From: an uncultured Colwellia sp.
GTDB taxonomy: Bacteria; Pseudomonadota; Gammaproteobacteria; Enterobacterales; Alteromonadaceae
Assembly (NCBI GenBank): GCA_913062815.1
Contig: CAJXWZ010000005.1
Coordinates: 122,532 to 186,531, forward strand
Direction: 5' to 3'
DNA: 64,000 bases
Shown here: piece by piece, positions 38,424 to 48,750 of the stretch
Position numbering within the stretch: the stretch's first letter is position 1
Layout of the letters: each line of letters begins with the position of its first letter
Made by a program: the position numbers and the translations under genes
The notes under the pieces: generated by a model
Told to the model about the DNA's origin: nothing
The model's database searches: none
What the model saw: the letters and a program-made list of their open reading frames with translations, nothing else

Positions 38424-39608
38424 GTGAAAAAATTTATCCAAGGGTTCAATAAACCCGAGCATTTATTACTGGCAATGGCTTTTACCATGCCTTTAGTTTT
38501 TTCAGTTTGGATGGTACTACTTAATAACTTTGTTATTGAAAAAGCCAATTTCACCGGAGTGGAAATTGGTATATTACAAAGCCTTAGAGAAATACCGGGG
38601 TTTTTAGCGTTCACGGTAATCTATGCGTTACTTTTTATTAAAGAGCAGCGACTTGCTTTACTCGCACTTGCGGTAACCAGTATAGGCGTCTTTCTTACCG
38701 GATTTTTTCCAAGTGTTGTTGGCCTATATTTAACCACGGTATTAATGTCGGTTGGGTTTCACTATTATGAAACATTAAGTCAGTCTCTTACATTGCAATG
38801 GATTGACAAAGACAAAACAGCGCATTTTATGGGCAGACTATTATCAATAAAAGCTGTAGCCTCGTTACTAGCGTTTTCCAGTATATGGGTATTGATGGAG
38901 CAATTCACTTGGGAATATCAAATAACTTATGCGCTCTTTGGCGGCATTGGCTTAATACTAACCATATTATTAACACTTTCCTTTAAACACTTCGAAGAAA
39001 AAACACCACAAACTAAAAAGATTATTTTACGAAAACGTTATTGGTTGTTTTATGCGTTAACTTTTTTCAGTGGTGCTCGCAGACAAATATTTGTAGTCTT
39101 TGCAGGTTTTTTAATGGTGGAAAAATTTCACTATAGTGTTGCTGACATTAGTGCACTCTTTTTAATTAATTATGTATTCAACTGGTTATTTGCAGCCAAA
39201 ATAGGCAAATTGATTGGCAAAATTGGTGAAAGAGCAACATTGCGTTTTGAATACATTGGTCTAATTGTTATTTTTATTAGTTATGGTTTAGTCGACAATG
39301 CCAATATTGCTGCGGCGCTTTACGTCATTGACCACTTATTTTTTGCGCTGGCTATTGCTATTAAAACCTATTTCCAAAAAATTGCTAGCCCTGAGGATAT
39401 TGCTTCTACAGCCGGTGTTAGTTTTTCTATTAACCATATTGCAGCAGTCGTTATTCCTGCCCTATTAGGTATGCTATGGATTATTCAACCTGCGTGGGTA
39501 TTTTATATAGGTGCTGGGTTCGCTATATGCTCTCTGGCATTAGCAATGCTTATTCCAGATAAGCCAATGGTAGGCGGAGAGACTCGACTAGCTGTAACCG
39601 TTAGCTAG
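38424..39608 (+). CDS. MFS transporter of unknown substrate
   Basis: 394 residues with about 12 membrane helices, GTG start at 38424. The N-terminal helix AMAFTMPLVFSVWMVLLNNF and the central loop with basic residues (RKRYWLFYALTFFSGARRQIFVVF) fit a major facilitator. It belongs to a group of poorly characterised MFS proteins in marine gammaproteobacteria; no substrate can be inferred. It is a single gene, divergent from fadB, with a terminator hairpin shared with the convergent signalling gene. ORFs read on the opposite strand are shadows. Confidence 0.8.
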   Translation: MKKFIQGFNKPEHLLLAMAFTMPLVFSVWMVLLNNFVIEKANFTGVEIGILQSLREIPGFLAFTVIYALLFIKEQRLALLALAVTSIGVFLTGFFPSVVGLYLTTVLMSVGFHYYETLSQSLTLQWIDKDKTAHFMGRLLSIKAVASLLAFSSIWVLMEQFTWEYQITYALFGGIGLILTILLTLSFKHFEEKTPQTKKIILRKRYWLFYALTFFSGARRQIFVVFAGFLMVEKFHYSVADISALFLINYVFNWLFAAKIGKLIGKIGERATLRFEYIGLIVIFISYGLVDNANIAAALYVIDHLFFALAIAIKTYFQKIASPEDIASTAGVSFSINHIAAVVIPALLGMLWIIQPAWVFYIGAGFAICSLALAMLIPDKPMVGGETRLAVTVS

Positions 39609-39640
39609 TCAGAGAAGATATCATGCGAAGCTAACACCAA

Positions 39641-39677
39641 AACAACAACTAAAATATAAAATATTTTAGTTGTTGTT
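39641..39677. terminator. hairpin spanning the stop codon of the REC-EAL gene
   Basis: AACAACAACTAAAATAT at 39641-39657 pairs perfectly over 17 bp with ATATTTTAGTTGTTGTT at 39661-39677 around an AAA loop. The stop codon and last asparagine codons of the convergent gene lie within the right arm. It serves as the end of both convergent units, though T tails are weak. Confidence 0.7.
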
Positions 39678-41891
39678 GTTAAGAAATTGTAGAAATTCAT
39701 CTTGTGGCATAGGCTTAGCGTAGTAAAAACCTTGTACTTCATCACAACCCAGCTCAAGTAATCGTTCTTGCTGCTCGATTTCTTCAATACCTTCAGCAAT
39801 CACTTTTAAATCCATTTTCTTACCTAAATCGATAATGGTTTCAGCAATAACAGATTGACCTTCTTCTGCGATATCAATAATAAATGTACGATCAACTTTA
39901 AGGCGATCTAAAGGTAACTTTTGCAAGTAACTCAATGAAGAAAATCCGGTACCAAAATCATCAAGCGCAATACTAATATCATGTTTTTTCAGCTCGACTA
40001 ACGCATCAATAACGACTTGAGGATCATCCATTAAGATATTTTCGGTTATTTCTAACTCGAGTTTATTCGGTGTTACTTGGTGGTTTTTAATTGCACTTAA
40101 CACAGCGTTAACAAAGTTTCCTCGTCTAAACTGAGGAATTGAAACATTGACTGAGATAGTAATATTGTCAAATGCTTTTTCTTCGAGCACTTTAATTTGT
40201 GAGCACGCTTGATTAACAACCCAGTCGCCAATATCAACAATCAAACCAGAATATTCTGCTAGAGGAATAAAAACGGCTGGCGAAATAAAATTACCGTCTG
40301 CTGTGCGCCAGCGTAATAACGCTTCTGCACCAATAACTTTGCCAGTGCTTAATGATAATTGTGGTTGATACCATAGCTCAAGACGATTATCAGCAAAATC
40401 ATTACGCAACTCTCTGATCATGTTCAAACGCCATTGCGTTTCATCTTCCATTTCTGGGTTATAATACGCAAAGTGTTCCACACGTTCTTTCTTCGCTAGA
40501 TTCAAGGCAATATTAATTTGGTTTAATACTTTAACGCCGCTACTATTGGCATGCTCTTTATTACAAAAACCAAAGCTGGCATTAATCGGCAGTTTTTGTT
40601 CACCTGCTATAAAGGGCTGCTCAAATAAGGCAACTAAGGTATCAGGTGTTACACAACTTTGCGTACCAATAATACCGAAAACATCAGCACCTACTCGGGC
40701 CACTTTACAGTGACAGCTTAACGTTTGCAGACGTTGTGCAACGGCGGCCAATAATTGATTACCAATATCTTGTCCTAAGGCATCATTTACATCACTAAAA
40801 TGATTTAAGTCAATTAATGCCGCAACTTCATTGTCACAATCATCCTTGGCAAAAGTATCCAGTAAACGCACAAATTCTAAACGATTAGGTAAGTTAGTTA
40901 ACCAATCCTTGTAAGCCGCATTGTTGAGTTTTTGAAATAAGTGAACGTTTTCATAACCGATAGCAATACCCGATAAAAACACCTCAAATAATTGTTTTTG
41001 AATATCACTAAGAGGCTCTGTTAAGGTAAGATAAATAACGGCTCGATAACCACCACGAGCAATATAAAGATAGAGTGAATCATCGTTATATTGATGTGCT
41101 TTTTGAGTAAAGCAATTTTTAACCTGCTTTGCTACTTGCTCATCTTTTAATGTTTCTAACTTTTGATTAGCTAGAAGCGTAGAAAATCCTTGTTGAGCAA
41201 TAATATAGAAACTTAAATCATCAGCATTTTCAATTATACCTTGACCACGAGCACAGAATAAACCTTCCACATCCTGATCAATTAATTGTGCTAGTTGTTG
41301 TAAAGTGCCTTGGCTGTACTCGGTAATAGTATGTAATTCGAGCAAACTAGATGAGCTAGAAACTATTTTCTCTAACCCTTGACGGCTTTCAGTTACACTA
41401 GCTATTTGTTGATATGAGCGAATGGCAGCATAAACGGTTGTAACGAGTTTTCTACGGGTCAATTCAGTTTTTGTTTTGTAATCATTAATGTCATATTCTT
41501 TAATAACACTTTCTTCAGGTGCATAACCCGGCTGGCCTGTTCTTAAAACAATGCGGATATCCAATCGACCTAAACTTTCACGAATATGCTTTACAACATT
41601 TAGCCCAGCATCATCAGTTTCCATGACAACATCAAGCAGAACCAAAACTATATCTTCATTTTCTTCAATCAATTTACAAGCGTCTTTACCTGAGTATGCG
41701 TGCAAATATTCTAGGTGGCGACCTAGTACCACTAAATCTGATAGTGCTAATTGGGTAACAGAGTGAATTTCAGGATCATCATCAACAATAAGAACACGCC
41801 AAGTTTCTTCGCCACTACCATCTAAAATTTCATCTTCGTCACTATCATCGATAAATAGAAAATCATCTTGTGAATTTTCTGATGCTTGCAT
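39666..41891 (-). CDS. response regulator with DUF3369, GGDEF and EAL domains
   Basis: 741 residues. After an acidic N-terminus comes a receiver domain (about 30-155; VDDDPEIHSV and the phospho-Asp in LVLLDVVMETDD), then a DUF3369 sensor-like region (about 170-320), a GGDEF domain that is degenerate (VGADVFGIIG instead of GGDEF), and an intact EAL domain (GAEALLRWR, ELEITENIL, ALDDFGTGFSSLSYL, LKVDRTFI, VIAEGIE). It should hydrolyse c-di-GMP. No kinase is adjacent, so the input comes from elsewhere. The C-terminus NNNN and the stop lie in a 17-bp hairpin. Confidence 0.92.
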   Translation of the reverse strand: MQASENSQDDFLFIDDSDEDEILDGSGEETWRVLIVDDDPEIHSVTQLALSDLVVLGRHLEYLHAYSGKDACKLIEENEDIVLVLLDVVMETDDAGLNVVKHIRESLGRLDIRIVLRTGQPGYAPEESVIKEYDINDYKTKTELTRRKLVTTVYAAIRSYQQIASVTESRQGLEKIVSSSSSLLELHTITEYSQGTLQQLAQLIDQDVEGLFCARGQGIIENADDLSFYIIAQQGFSTLLANQKLETLKDEQVAKQVKNCFTQKAHQYNDDSLYLYIARGGYRAVIYLTLTEPLSDIQKQLFEVFLSGIAIGYENVHLFQKLNNAAYKDWLTNLPNRLEFVRLLDTFAKDDCDNEVAALIDLNHFSDVNDALGQDIGNQLLAAVAQRLQTLSCHCKVARVGADVFGIIGTQSCVTPDTLVALFEQPFIAGEQKLPINASFGFCNKEHANSSGVKVLNQINIALNLAKKERVEHFAYYNPEMEDETQWRLNMIRELRNDFADNRLELWYQPQLSLSTGKVIGAEALLRWRTADGNFISPAVFIPLAEYSGLIVDIGDWVVNQACSQIKVLEEKAFDNITISVNVSIPQFRRGNFVNAVLSAIKNHQVTPNKLELEITENILMDDPQVVIDALVELKKHDISIALDDFGTGFSSLSYLQKLPLDRLKVDRTFIIDIAEEGQSVIAETIIDLGKKMDLKVIAEGIEEIEQQERLLELGCDEVQGFYYAKPMPQDEFLQFLNNNN

Positions 41892-42158
41892 ACTACCCTC
41901 AAGTAATTAGACTTTTATGCTAATCAAATTTGAATTTTTTATTATTAAGCCAACTTACTACATAACTATAACTTAACTATGCCTTAATGCTACTTTTTTG
42001 CCGTATTCTTTTTGCACTTTTTATAATCCCACATCTACATAATAAAAGTGGTTTTGACAATATTCAATAAATCCATACAATTAATTTAGTTGTATTTTAT
42101 CAATTAATGCTTTAATCATTGGTATTATTACAATAATTCTTAAGTTTAGGGGGGCAAA

Positions 42159-43055
42159 ATGAAAACAGATAAAACGTCAGTTATTGTCATTGACGAACCC
42201 AGTGACAGTGAAAGTACTGAGCTAATTGAGGGTAGTGAACCGAAGAAAAAAACGTCAGAATCAGCGAGCCATAAACAATTTTTCAAAATGACTCAACAAT
42301 TTGGCTTAGAAGCCCCTTTACTCCCTAAAGAAAAACAAATGCCAATAGAAGATCGAAGTGTTAAACGGTATCGATTGGCAAGTTTGCGTAAACAAGAAAA
42401 TATCGAAGCGGTAATGGAGAAAACCTTTACTTTTTGTGCGAACAAATCTCTTGATAAGAGGCCTGATTTAGATTGGTTTAATCACTATATCAACTTAGCT
42501 GAGAATATTAGTAATAATACTATGCAAGATTTATGGGCTAAGATTTTGGCTGGGGAATTGACGCGTCCAGGCTCTTATTCATTAAAAGCGCTCAAAGTAT
42601 TTCGAGATATGGGTATAGTTGATGCTAAATTACTGGCAAAAGCCTGCTCTCTTTCGGTTAAAGATCAAAGCAAAAAGAACATTCGTATTATTTCAGGTGC
42701 CTATCAACAGCCGGGCTTACTCAACTTTTTCAGTAAAGATAGACAGCAGCGCATCAATTTGAGCCATTTTGGGCTAAATTATGGGGATATACTGTCACTT
42801 GCCGATAATAACCTGATTTATAAACAAGAAAGTGAATCGAGTATGATGGCAAATGCTGAGGCGCTTAACTTTTATTACAATGGTTTACCCTTGAAGCTAA
42901 GCTGCAAAAAACCAAATATTGCCATTCAATTTTATAAATTTACGCCAATAGGTGCAGAGTTAGCGAGTTTGATCAGCGACAAGCCGAATGAGGATTTTTT
43001 TAAAGCGTTAAAGCAACAATTAAGGAGTTTTTTTGACGTAGTACAAAGTGAGTAA
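42159..43055 (+). CDS. TIGR03899 family protein
   Basis: 298 residues, cytoplasmic. The N-terminal ~45 residues are acidic and probably disordered. The rest resembles the TIGR03899 family (related to DUF2806): VKRYRLASLRKQENIEAVMEKTF, AENISNNTMQDLWAKILAGEL and the C-terminal IAIQFYKFTPIGAELASLI. The family is restricted to gammaproteobacteria and has no assigned function; the DLWAKILAGE pattern resembles proteins in anti-phage or stress contexts, but no such evidence is present here. It follows the GGGG-rich ribosome binding site at 42148-42155. Confidence 0.75.
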   Translation: MKTDKTSVIVIDEPSDSESTELIEGSEPKKKTSESASHKQFFKMTQQFGLEAPLLPKEKQMPIEDRSVKRYRLASLRKQENIEAVMEKTFTFCANKSLDKRPDLDWFNHYINLAENISNNTMQDLWAKILAGELTRPGSYSLKALKVFRDMGIVDAKLLAKACSLSVKDQSKKNIRIISGAYQQPGLLNFFSKDRQQRINLSHFGLNYGDILSLADNNLIYKQESESSMMANAEALNFYYNGLPLKLSCKKPNIAIQFYKFTPIGAELASLISDKPNEDFFKALKQQLRSFFDVVQSE

Positions 43056-43078
43056 TTTAATTAACATTACTCACTTTT
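43045..43078. terminator. bidirectional terminator between TIGR03899 gene and cysH
   Basis: AAAGTGAGTAAT at 43045-43056 pairs perfectly (12 bp) with ATTACTCACTTT at 43066-43077 around a 9-base loop. The stop codon of the plus-strand gene lies in the left arm. It serves both convergent genes. Confidence 0.87.
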
Positions 43079-43081
43079 ATA

Positions 43082-43879
43082 TTAAATACCATCACCGTCG
43101 GTGTGTAAGCCACATTCCCTTTGGCCAGGGCCAAAGCGTGTTTCGCTTTCATCCATACCTAAGGTTAACGGCCTAGTACTATGAACATCTCCCACTGAAA
43201 CATAGCCTTCATCCCATAACGGATGATAGGGTAAATTATGTTTAGTTAAATACTGATGCACGTCTTTATTGCTCCAATCTATTATTGGATGAACTTTAAA
43301 ACGACCACGTAAAATACCTACAACAGATAAACCTTGGCGATGTTCAGATTGTTGTCTACGTACACCTGAAAACCAAGTACCTGAATTTAACTCTGACAAG
43401 CCTCTTTCTAAAGGCTCTACTTTGTTCTTTCGATTATATTGCTTGAGTGCTTCATCATCTTGATCCCATTGCTCGCCATACTTTGCTAATTGCCAAGCAG
43501 CACTTTCAACAGCACTATAGACATGCAAATTTAAATGTAAACGCTCAGTCATTTCTTCTATAAAACGATATGTTTCAGGAAATAAATGTCCGGTATCGGT
43601 AACTAGTACAGGAATATTTGGATCAACTTGCGTCATCATATGCAACATAACAGCTGATTGGATACCAAAACTGGAAGAAAGCACAAACTGGCTGGGCAAA
43701 TTTTCCATGGTCCACTCTATACGCGCAAGCGGTGATTTTTGCTCTAGATCGTCATTCCACTGCTCTAACCAAGGTTTAGGTAGTGAGGCCGGAAAACGAT
43801 TACTGATTTGTGTACGCTGCGGTGGTGCATTAGCTAACAATGCATTACCGCCCGTGGTAACTAAAGAATTAGTCATCAT
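43082..43879 (-). CDS. cysH: phosphoadenylyl-sulfate (PAPS) reductase
   Basis: About 265 residues from ATG 43879 or 43876 (MMTNSL), with AAGGAT 5-6 bases upstream. CysH reduces PAPS to sulfite using thioredoxin. [15 protein letters not shown] is the PP-loop-like sulfate-binding motif, [13 protein letters not shown] follows, and the C-terminal [11 protein letters not shown] carries the catalytic cysteine. Absence of further cysteine pairs shows the PAPS (not APS) type. It overlaps cysI by about 8-11 bases and is the last gene of the cysJIH operon. Confidence 0.97.
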   Translation of the reverse strand: MMTNSLVTTGGNALLANAPPQRTQISNRFPASLPKPWLEQWNDDLEQKSPLARIEWTMENLPSQFVLSSSFGIQSAVMLHMMTQVDPNIPVLVTDTGHLFPETYRFIEEMTERLHLNLHVYSAVESAAWQLAKYGEQWDQDDEALKQYNRKNKVEPLERGLSELNSGTWFSGVRRQQSEHRQGLSVVGILRGRFKVHPIIDWSNKDVHQYLTKHNLPYHPLWDEGYVSVGDVHSTRPLTLGMDESETRFGPGQRECGLHTDGDGI

Positions 43880-45584
43880 AAAAATCCTTAACACTGATTT
43901 TCACTTCGCTCACAATACCTGCACGAATAACAAAATCACCAAATGCCTCACCTGCGTTGCGCTCTTTTGCCCATTGAGCAGATAAAGTATCAATAATATC
44001 TAAGATATCCTGTTCGCCAACATTCTCTTGATATAACTTAGGTACACGTGAACCAGCTAAATCACTACCTAAATACATATTGTATTTACCAGGACCTTTA
44101 CCCACTAAACCAATTTCAGCCAACATAGCGCGACCACAACCATTAGGACAGCCAGTAACTCGAAGAATAATACTCTCATCCGCTAAACCATTTTTAGCGA
44201 GAATCGTTTCAACATCATCAACTAATTTAGGTAAATAGCGTTCTGCTTCTGCCATAGCTAATGGACAAGTAGGAAATGCCACACATGCCATTGAGCTTTT
44301 ACGTTGATTTGACGTGGTATCGTTCAATAAACCGTGCTCACGTGCTAATTGCTCGATTTGTGCTTTATCAGCTTCAGCTACACCCGCAATAATAATATTT
44401 TGGTTAGCCGTTAAACGGAAATCACCTTGATGCACTTGTGCAATTTTTGCCATACCTGTTTTTAGTGGCTTGTCTTGATAATCTAATAAACGACCGTTTT
44501 CAACAAACAAGGTCAAATGATGTTTACCATCAATACCTTCAACCCAACCAAAACTATCGCCACGGTGAGTAAATTTGTAAGGACGAGATTCTTCAAACTT
44601 AATACCAGCCCTACGTGCTACTTCGTTTTTGAATGTATCAATACCAACACGATCTAAGGTGTATTTAGTTTTGGCATTTTTGCGATTAACTCGGTTACCC
44701 CAGTCTCGTTGTGTCGTCACAACAGCTGCCGCTACTGCTAGCGTATGTTCAAGAGAGATATAACCGAAATCATCTGCACAACGTGGATATGTAGCTTTAT
44801 CCCCATGAGTCATGGCTAAACCACCACCGACAAGTACGTTAAAGCCAATTAACTTGCCATTGTCACTAATAGCAACAAAATTTAAGTCGTTTGCATGTAA
44901 ATCAATATCATTGTTCGGTGGAATAACCACCGTGGTTTTAAACTTACGAGGTAAGTAAGTACTACCTAAAATGGGCTCTACTTCTTCACCTTCTGTTGTT
45001 TCTACTCGTTCTTCATCTAACCAAATTTCAGCGTAAGCACGGGTTTTTGGCAGTAAATGTTCACTTATTTTGATCGCCCACTGGTAGGCTTCTTGGTGTA
45101 ACTCTGATTCAACAGGATTAGAAGTACATAATACATTACGGTTCACATCACCTGCGGTAGCAATAGAGTCAAGACCAATGCTATTTAGAGTTTGATGCAT
45201 TAACTTAATATCAGGCTTTAACACGCCATGAAACTGAAATGTTTGTCTGGTTGTTAAGCGAATACTGCCATATGACGTATAATCATCAGCGAACTTATCT
45301 ATGCCAAGCCATTGCTTAGGTGTAATAACACCGCCAGGTAAACGCGCTCTTAACATAACGTTATGTAATGGCTCTAATTTTTGCTTTTGACGCTCAGCGC
45401 GAATATCTCTATCATCTTGCTGATACATACCATGAGTACGAATGAGCTGAAAGTTATCACTAGTAAAGCCACCCGTCATTCTATCTTTTAGATCTTCGGT
45501 AATGGTGCCACGTAAGTAATCGCTTTCTGCTTTTAAACGTTCGTTATCGGCTAATTTGCCTTTTACAATAAGTTCGTTCGTCAT
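43869..45584 (-). CDS. cysI: sulfite reductase hemoprotein beta subunit
   Basis: 571 residues. It carries siroheme and a 4Fe-4S cluster and reduces sulfite to sulfide with six electrons from CysJ. The cluster ligands are [10 protein letters not shown] and [14 protein letters not shown] near 430-480. Other motifs include [12 protein letters not shown] near 107 and [11 protein letters not shown] near 150. Its ATG overlaps the cysJ stop by one base (TAATG), showing translational coupling. The downstream gene cysH overlaps its end. Confidence 0.98.
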   Translation of the reverse strand: MTNELIVKGKLADNERLKAESDYLRGTITEDLKDRMTGGFTSDNFQLIRTHGMYQQDDRDIRAERQKQKLEPLHNVMLRARLPGGVITPKQWLGIDKFADDYTSYGSIRLTTRQTFQFHGVLKPDIKLMHQTLNSIGLDSIATAGDVNRNVLCTSNPVESELHQEAYQWAIKISEHLLPKTRAYAEIWLDEERVETTEGEEVEPILGSTYLPRKFKTTVVIPPNNDIDLHANDLNFVAISDNGKLIGFNVLVGGGLAMTHGDKATYPRCADDFGYISLEHTLAVAAAVVTTQRDWGNRVNRKNAKTKYTLDRVGIDTFKNEVARRAGIKFEESRPYKFTHRGDSFGWVEGIDGKHHLTLFVENGRLLDYQDKPLKTGMAKIAQVHQGDFRLTANQNIIIAGVAEADKAQIEQLAREHGLLNDTTSNQRKSSMACVAFPTCPLAMAEAERYLPKLVDDVETILAKNGLADESIILRVTGCPNGCGRAMLAEIGLVGKGPGKYNMYLGSDLAGSRVPKLYQENVGEQDILDIIDTLSAQWAKERNAGEAFGDFVIRAGIVSEVKISVKDFYDD

Positions 45585-47410
45585 TAGTAAACATCCTTTT
45601 GGTAGCGTTTATTACTACGTAAATCTTTTAAATATTGCTCAGCTTGTTCGCTGGTTAACTTGCCCTGTTCGCTAATGATGTCAATAAGTGTTTGGTGAAC
45701 ATCTTTTGCCATGCGGTTTGCATCACCACAAATATATAGATGAGCACCACGTTCAAGCCAAGCAAAAACGTCTTCAGCTTGCTCTTTTAATCTATCTTGT
45801 ACGTAAACTTTCTCCGCTTGATCGCGAGAAAAGGCTACATCCATACGCGTTAATAAGCCTGATTTTAAGTAATTTTGCCATTCGACTTGGTATAAGAAGT
45901 CTTGTGTAAAGGTTTGATCACCAAAAAACATCCAGTTATCACCAGTCGCTTCACTCACTTCACGCTGCTGCATAAAGGCTCTAAATGGGGCAACACCGGT
46001 ACCAGGACCAATCATAATCACAGGGGTATCATTGTCACTAGGCAAACGGAAGTTATCGTTATGCTCAACAAAAACTCTTACTTGCTGACCTTCTTCAACA
46101 CGATTAGCTAAATAGTGCGATGCACCGCCAAAACGCTGTTGACCATTTTTTTCATAGTTAACTAAACCAACCGTTAAATGAACTTCTTCTTCAACTTCGG
46201 CTTGTGCAGACGCAATAGAGTACAAACGCGGGGTAATTTTACGAAGTGCATCAGCAAAAGTTTGCGCTGTCACTTCCGCTTTAGCCAAGGTAATAATATC
46301 AACAACTTGATGATTACCTGAAAATTCTCTGGCTTCATTTTTATCAGCAGCAATCGCTAATAGTTTTTCATCGCCACTTTGGTTAGCCCAAAATTCAATA
46401 AAAGCAGGTGCCGTTTGGGTAATCTCTAACTGACTTGTTAGCGCAGCTGAAATCGTAATATTTTGCTGTTCACCATTAATTTTTAAACTGACTTCTTCTT
46501 CACCGGTGAAGCTAAGCGCCGTTAATAATTCCGCAACTAATTTACTATCATTGTCAAAATAAACACCTAAAGCATCACCAGCTTGATAAGTTAATCCTGA
46601 TTCACCTAAATCAATTTCAATATGGCGAACATCTTTTGCAGAATCACGACCGGTGATTTTTTGGCTTAATAAAAACTCAGCTGCTAGTGGATTTTTTTTA
46701 CTATATTGACTAGAAGCTGCTACTGGTAAATCAATCACAGGTGCTAAAGTAACATCGGTCTGTGTCAATGCTTCTTTGAGTGTCTCTACAACACTTAGAG
46801 TCCAGCTTTCAGTATCACTGTCATAATCAACATCACAGTCTACGCGTGGCAATACTTGTTTAGCACCAAGTGCCTGCAAGCGCTCGTCAAAGTCTTTACC
46901 TGTTTGACAGAAAAATTCATAACTACTGTCGCCAAGTGCAAGCACGCTATAGTTAAGGTTAGGCAACTTGGGCGCTTTTTTACCAAGCAAAAATTCATGA
47001 AATTCAATGGCATCATCTGGTGGCTCGCCTTCACCGTTAGTACTAGCAACGATTAAGATATGCGTTTCATTTTTCAGTGATTTAGCTTTGAAATCACTGA
47101 TATTAACCAATTTGGCTGAAATACCTGCCGCTGTTGCACTTTGCTCAACTTGGCTGGCAACGCCCTTAGCATTACCTGTTTGTGAAGCGTACAAAATGGT
47201 CAGTGTTTTCGCCGGAGCAACCGCACTGGCAACACTTATTTGCGTTGATTGACCTTGCTCACTTTTTGCCGCAAGGTAGCCGCTTGCCCAAGCAAGTTGC
47301 AACGATGAATAGTTAGATGTTGCTTGTTGCAACAACCCTAACTGGCCAGCATCCAATGAACTTGGTACTGTATTTGAATTTTGCTGTAACGCTAGCTGCT
47401 CTTGTGGCAT
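45584..47410 (-). CDS. cysJ: sulfite reductase flavoprotein alpha subunit
   Basis: About 608 residues from ATG 47410 (MPQEQLAL); a TTG at 47431 is less likely. Residues ~70-215 are a flavodoxin-like FMN domain ([30 protein letters not shown]), followed by an FAD/NADPH domain ([21 protein letters not shown], the final RYQKDVY). It passes NADPH electrons to the CysI hemoprotein. It is first in the cysJIH operon, controlled in relatives by CysB; an inverted T-N11-A site lies at 47492-47508. Confidence 0.98.
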   Translation of the reverse strand: MPQEQLALQQNSNTVPSSLDAGQLGLLQQATSNYSSLQLAWASGYLAAKSEQGQSTQISVASAVAPAKTLTILYASQTGNAKGVASQVEQSATAAGISAKLVNISDFKAKSLKNETHILIVASTNGEGEPPDDAIEFHEFLLGKKAPKLPNLNYSVLALGDSSYEFFCQTGKDFDERLQALGAKQVLPRVDCDVDYDSDTESWTLSVVETLKEALTQTDVTLAPVIDLPVAASSQYSKKNPLAAEFLLSQKITGRDSAKDVRHIEIDLGESGLTYQAGDALGVYFDNDSKLVAELLTALSFTGEEEVSLKINGEQQNITISAALTSQLEITQTAPAFIEFWANQSGDEKLLAIAADKNEAREFSGNHQVVDIITLAKAEVTAQTFADALRKITPRLYSIASAQAEVEEEVHLTVGLVNYEKNGQQRFGGASHYLANRVEEGQQVRVFVEHNDNFRLPSDNDTPVIMIGPGTGVAPFRAFMQQREVSEATGDNWMFFGDQTFTQDFLYQVEWQNYLKSGLLTRMDVAFSRDQAEKVYVQDRLKEQAEDVFAWLERGAHLYICGDANRMAKDVHQTLIDIISEQGKLTSEQAEQYLKDLRSNKRYQKDVY

Positions 47411-47491
47411 AAGAATTTTCACCCATAACAATTTATATTGGTAAGGATATACAATATCTAATAAAACTAAAAAGAATAGATGGGAGTTTAT

Positions 47492-47508
47492 TATTCAAAA
47501 ATAGAATA
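47492..47508. promoter_or_regulatory. LysR-type (CysB-like) site candidate upstream of cysJ
   Basis: TATTC-N7-GAATA forms a symmetric T-N11-A-like repeat, about 85-100 bases before the cysJ start. CysB, a LysR regulator, activates cysJIH in enterobacteria; its sites are loosely conserved, so this is weak evidence. Confidence 0.25.
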
Positions 47509-47656
47509 TACAAATATAAGTCTATATGTCTGCTATAAATATTTTTAATAACTAGGAATATACACAGTGAAATGTAACTCAATTTATTTATCTAAAGAGG
47601 TTTTTCTTAATTAGAAATAGGATTTTAATGAATGTATCGCACAGTTTTAAAGCGAT

Positions 47657-48490
47657 TCAATTTTTGGTATTTAACAACTTTTGCTCAAAACCATTAAACT
47701 CTTTCTTATCAAAAAATAAATCGTATTTTTGATAAAGTGTTTCTACAGTATTGTCTTCTAAAAGCGCTAACCAACTTTGATTTAGTTTAGCTCTTAATTC
47801 TGGTGATACCGCAATAGGGCTAACACCAAAATAAACAGGATTACCTTTTAAAGTAAATTGAATATCAAACAATTCATTTTCTTTATGCGTGCTAGCAAGT
47901 ATATATTGAGCCGACAATTCATCATCGAACATGCCATCAATTCTGCCTTTGATTAAAAGAGAATAACGATCTACATTATTTTTTATTTGAACAAGTTTAC
48001 TTTGTAGTTGCACATCATCAATGACATACCTATCAAACTCCTCACCAAATGAATTACCTCGAGTAATTGCAATGACGCCATTAAAATATTGCAGTCGTGA
48101 TAAATTATAAATGCCATTACTTAGAGACATTCGTGCGATAAAAGCGGCTTTTTCTACATGATGTGGGCCTAGAAAGAGATAAAACTGTGCTCGCTCTGCA
48201 TTCGAGGTGAAATTAGTAATGAGATGAATTTTACCTTGACGAAGCAGACTTATGGATCTAATCCAAGGGACATTAATTATTTTTAAATCACAATCAGTTT
48301 TACTCACTAATGCTCTAACGAGATCAACGCTTAAACCACTCCAGTGACCATCTACATTTTTCATATGATAAGGTGGGAAGTCATTGGATACTGCTAAGGT
48401 CAAGCTACAGGCAAAAGCTTTATGTAAAAATAACAAATATAAGATAAGACAAGTTATGGCTACTTTATTGCCTTGAGTTTTTTTTAGCAC
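47657..48490 (-). CDS. periplasmic solute-binding protein, family 3 type (second orphan)
   Basis: 277 residues. A signal peptide of about 27 residues (cleavage after KAFA) precedes a type II periplasmic binding domain: SLTLAVSNDFPPYHM, LVRALVSKTDCDLKIINVPWIRSISLLRQGK and the C-terminal LLEDNTVETLYQKYDLFF. No permease or ATPase gene adjoins, as with the similar gene at 1384-2136. It may bind amino acids for a distant transporter. It lies between the cysJIH operon and the efflux regulatory genes with no clear promoter seen. Confidence 0.8.
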   Translation of the reverse strand: MLKKTQGNKVAITCLILYLLFLHKAFACSLTLAVSNDFPPYHMKNVDGHWSGLSVDLVRALVSKTDCDLKIINVPWIRSISLLRQGKIHLITNFTSNAERAQFYLFLGPHHVEKAAFIARMSLSNGIYNLSRLQYFNGVIAITRGNSFGEEFDRYVIDDVQLQSKLVQIKNNVDRYSLLIKGRIDGMFDDELSAQYILASTHKENELFDIQFTLKGNPVYFGVSPIAVSPELRAKLNQSWLALLEDNTVETLYQKYDLFFDKKEFNGFEQKLLNTKN

Positions 48491-48750
48491 CTTGGATTCA
48501 CTTCATTTATCATATACATTGCTTAGTTAACATAGCTATCACCTATTCAAGTCAAAGATAATGTTTATTAAGTACAAGTAGATATTTTGAGACTTGTGTT
48601 ATTTGATATTAGCCTACGAACATGAAAATTACGATTACGTTACAAACGCCTATAGCATAAATTCATGAGTTTACCTTGTACTTAGTCACTCATCATGGAC
48701 TTAGTAGCTCTCTAAATAGTCGATTAAAGGCAATTGAAGTAATGATAAAG

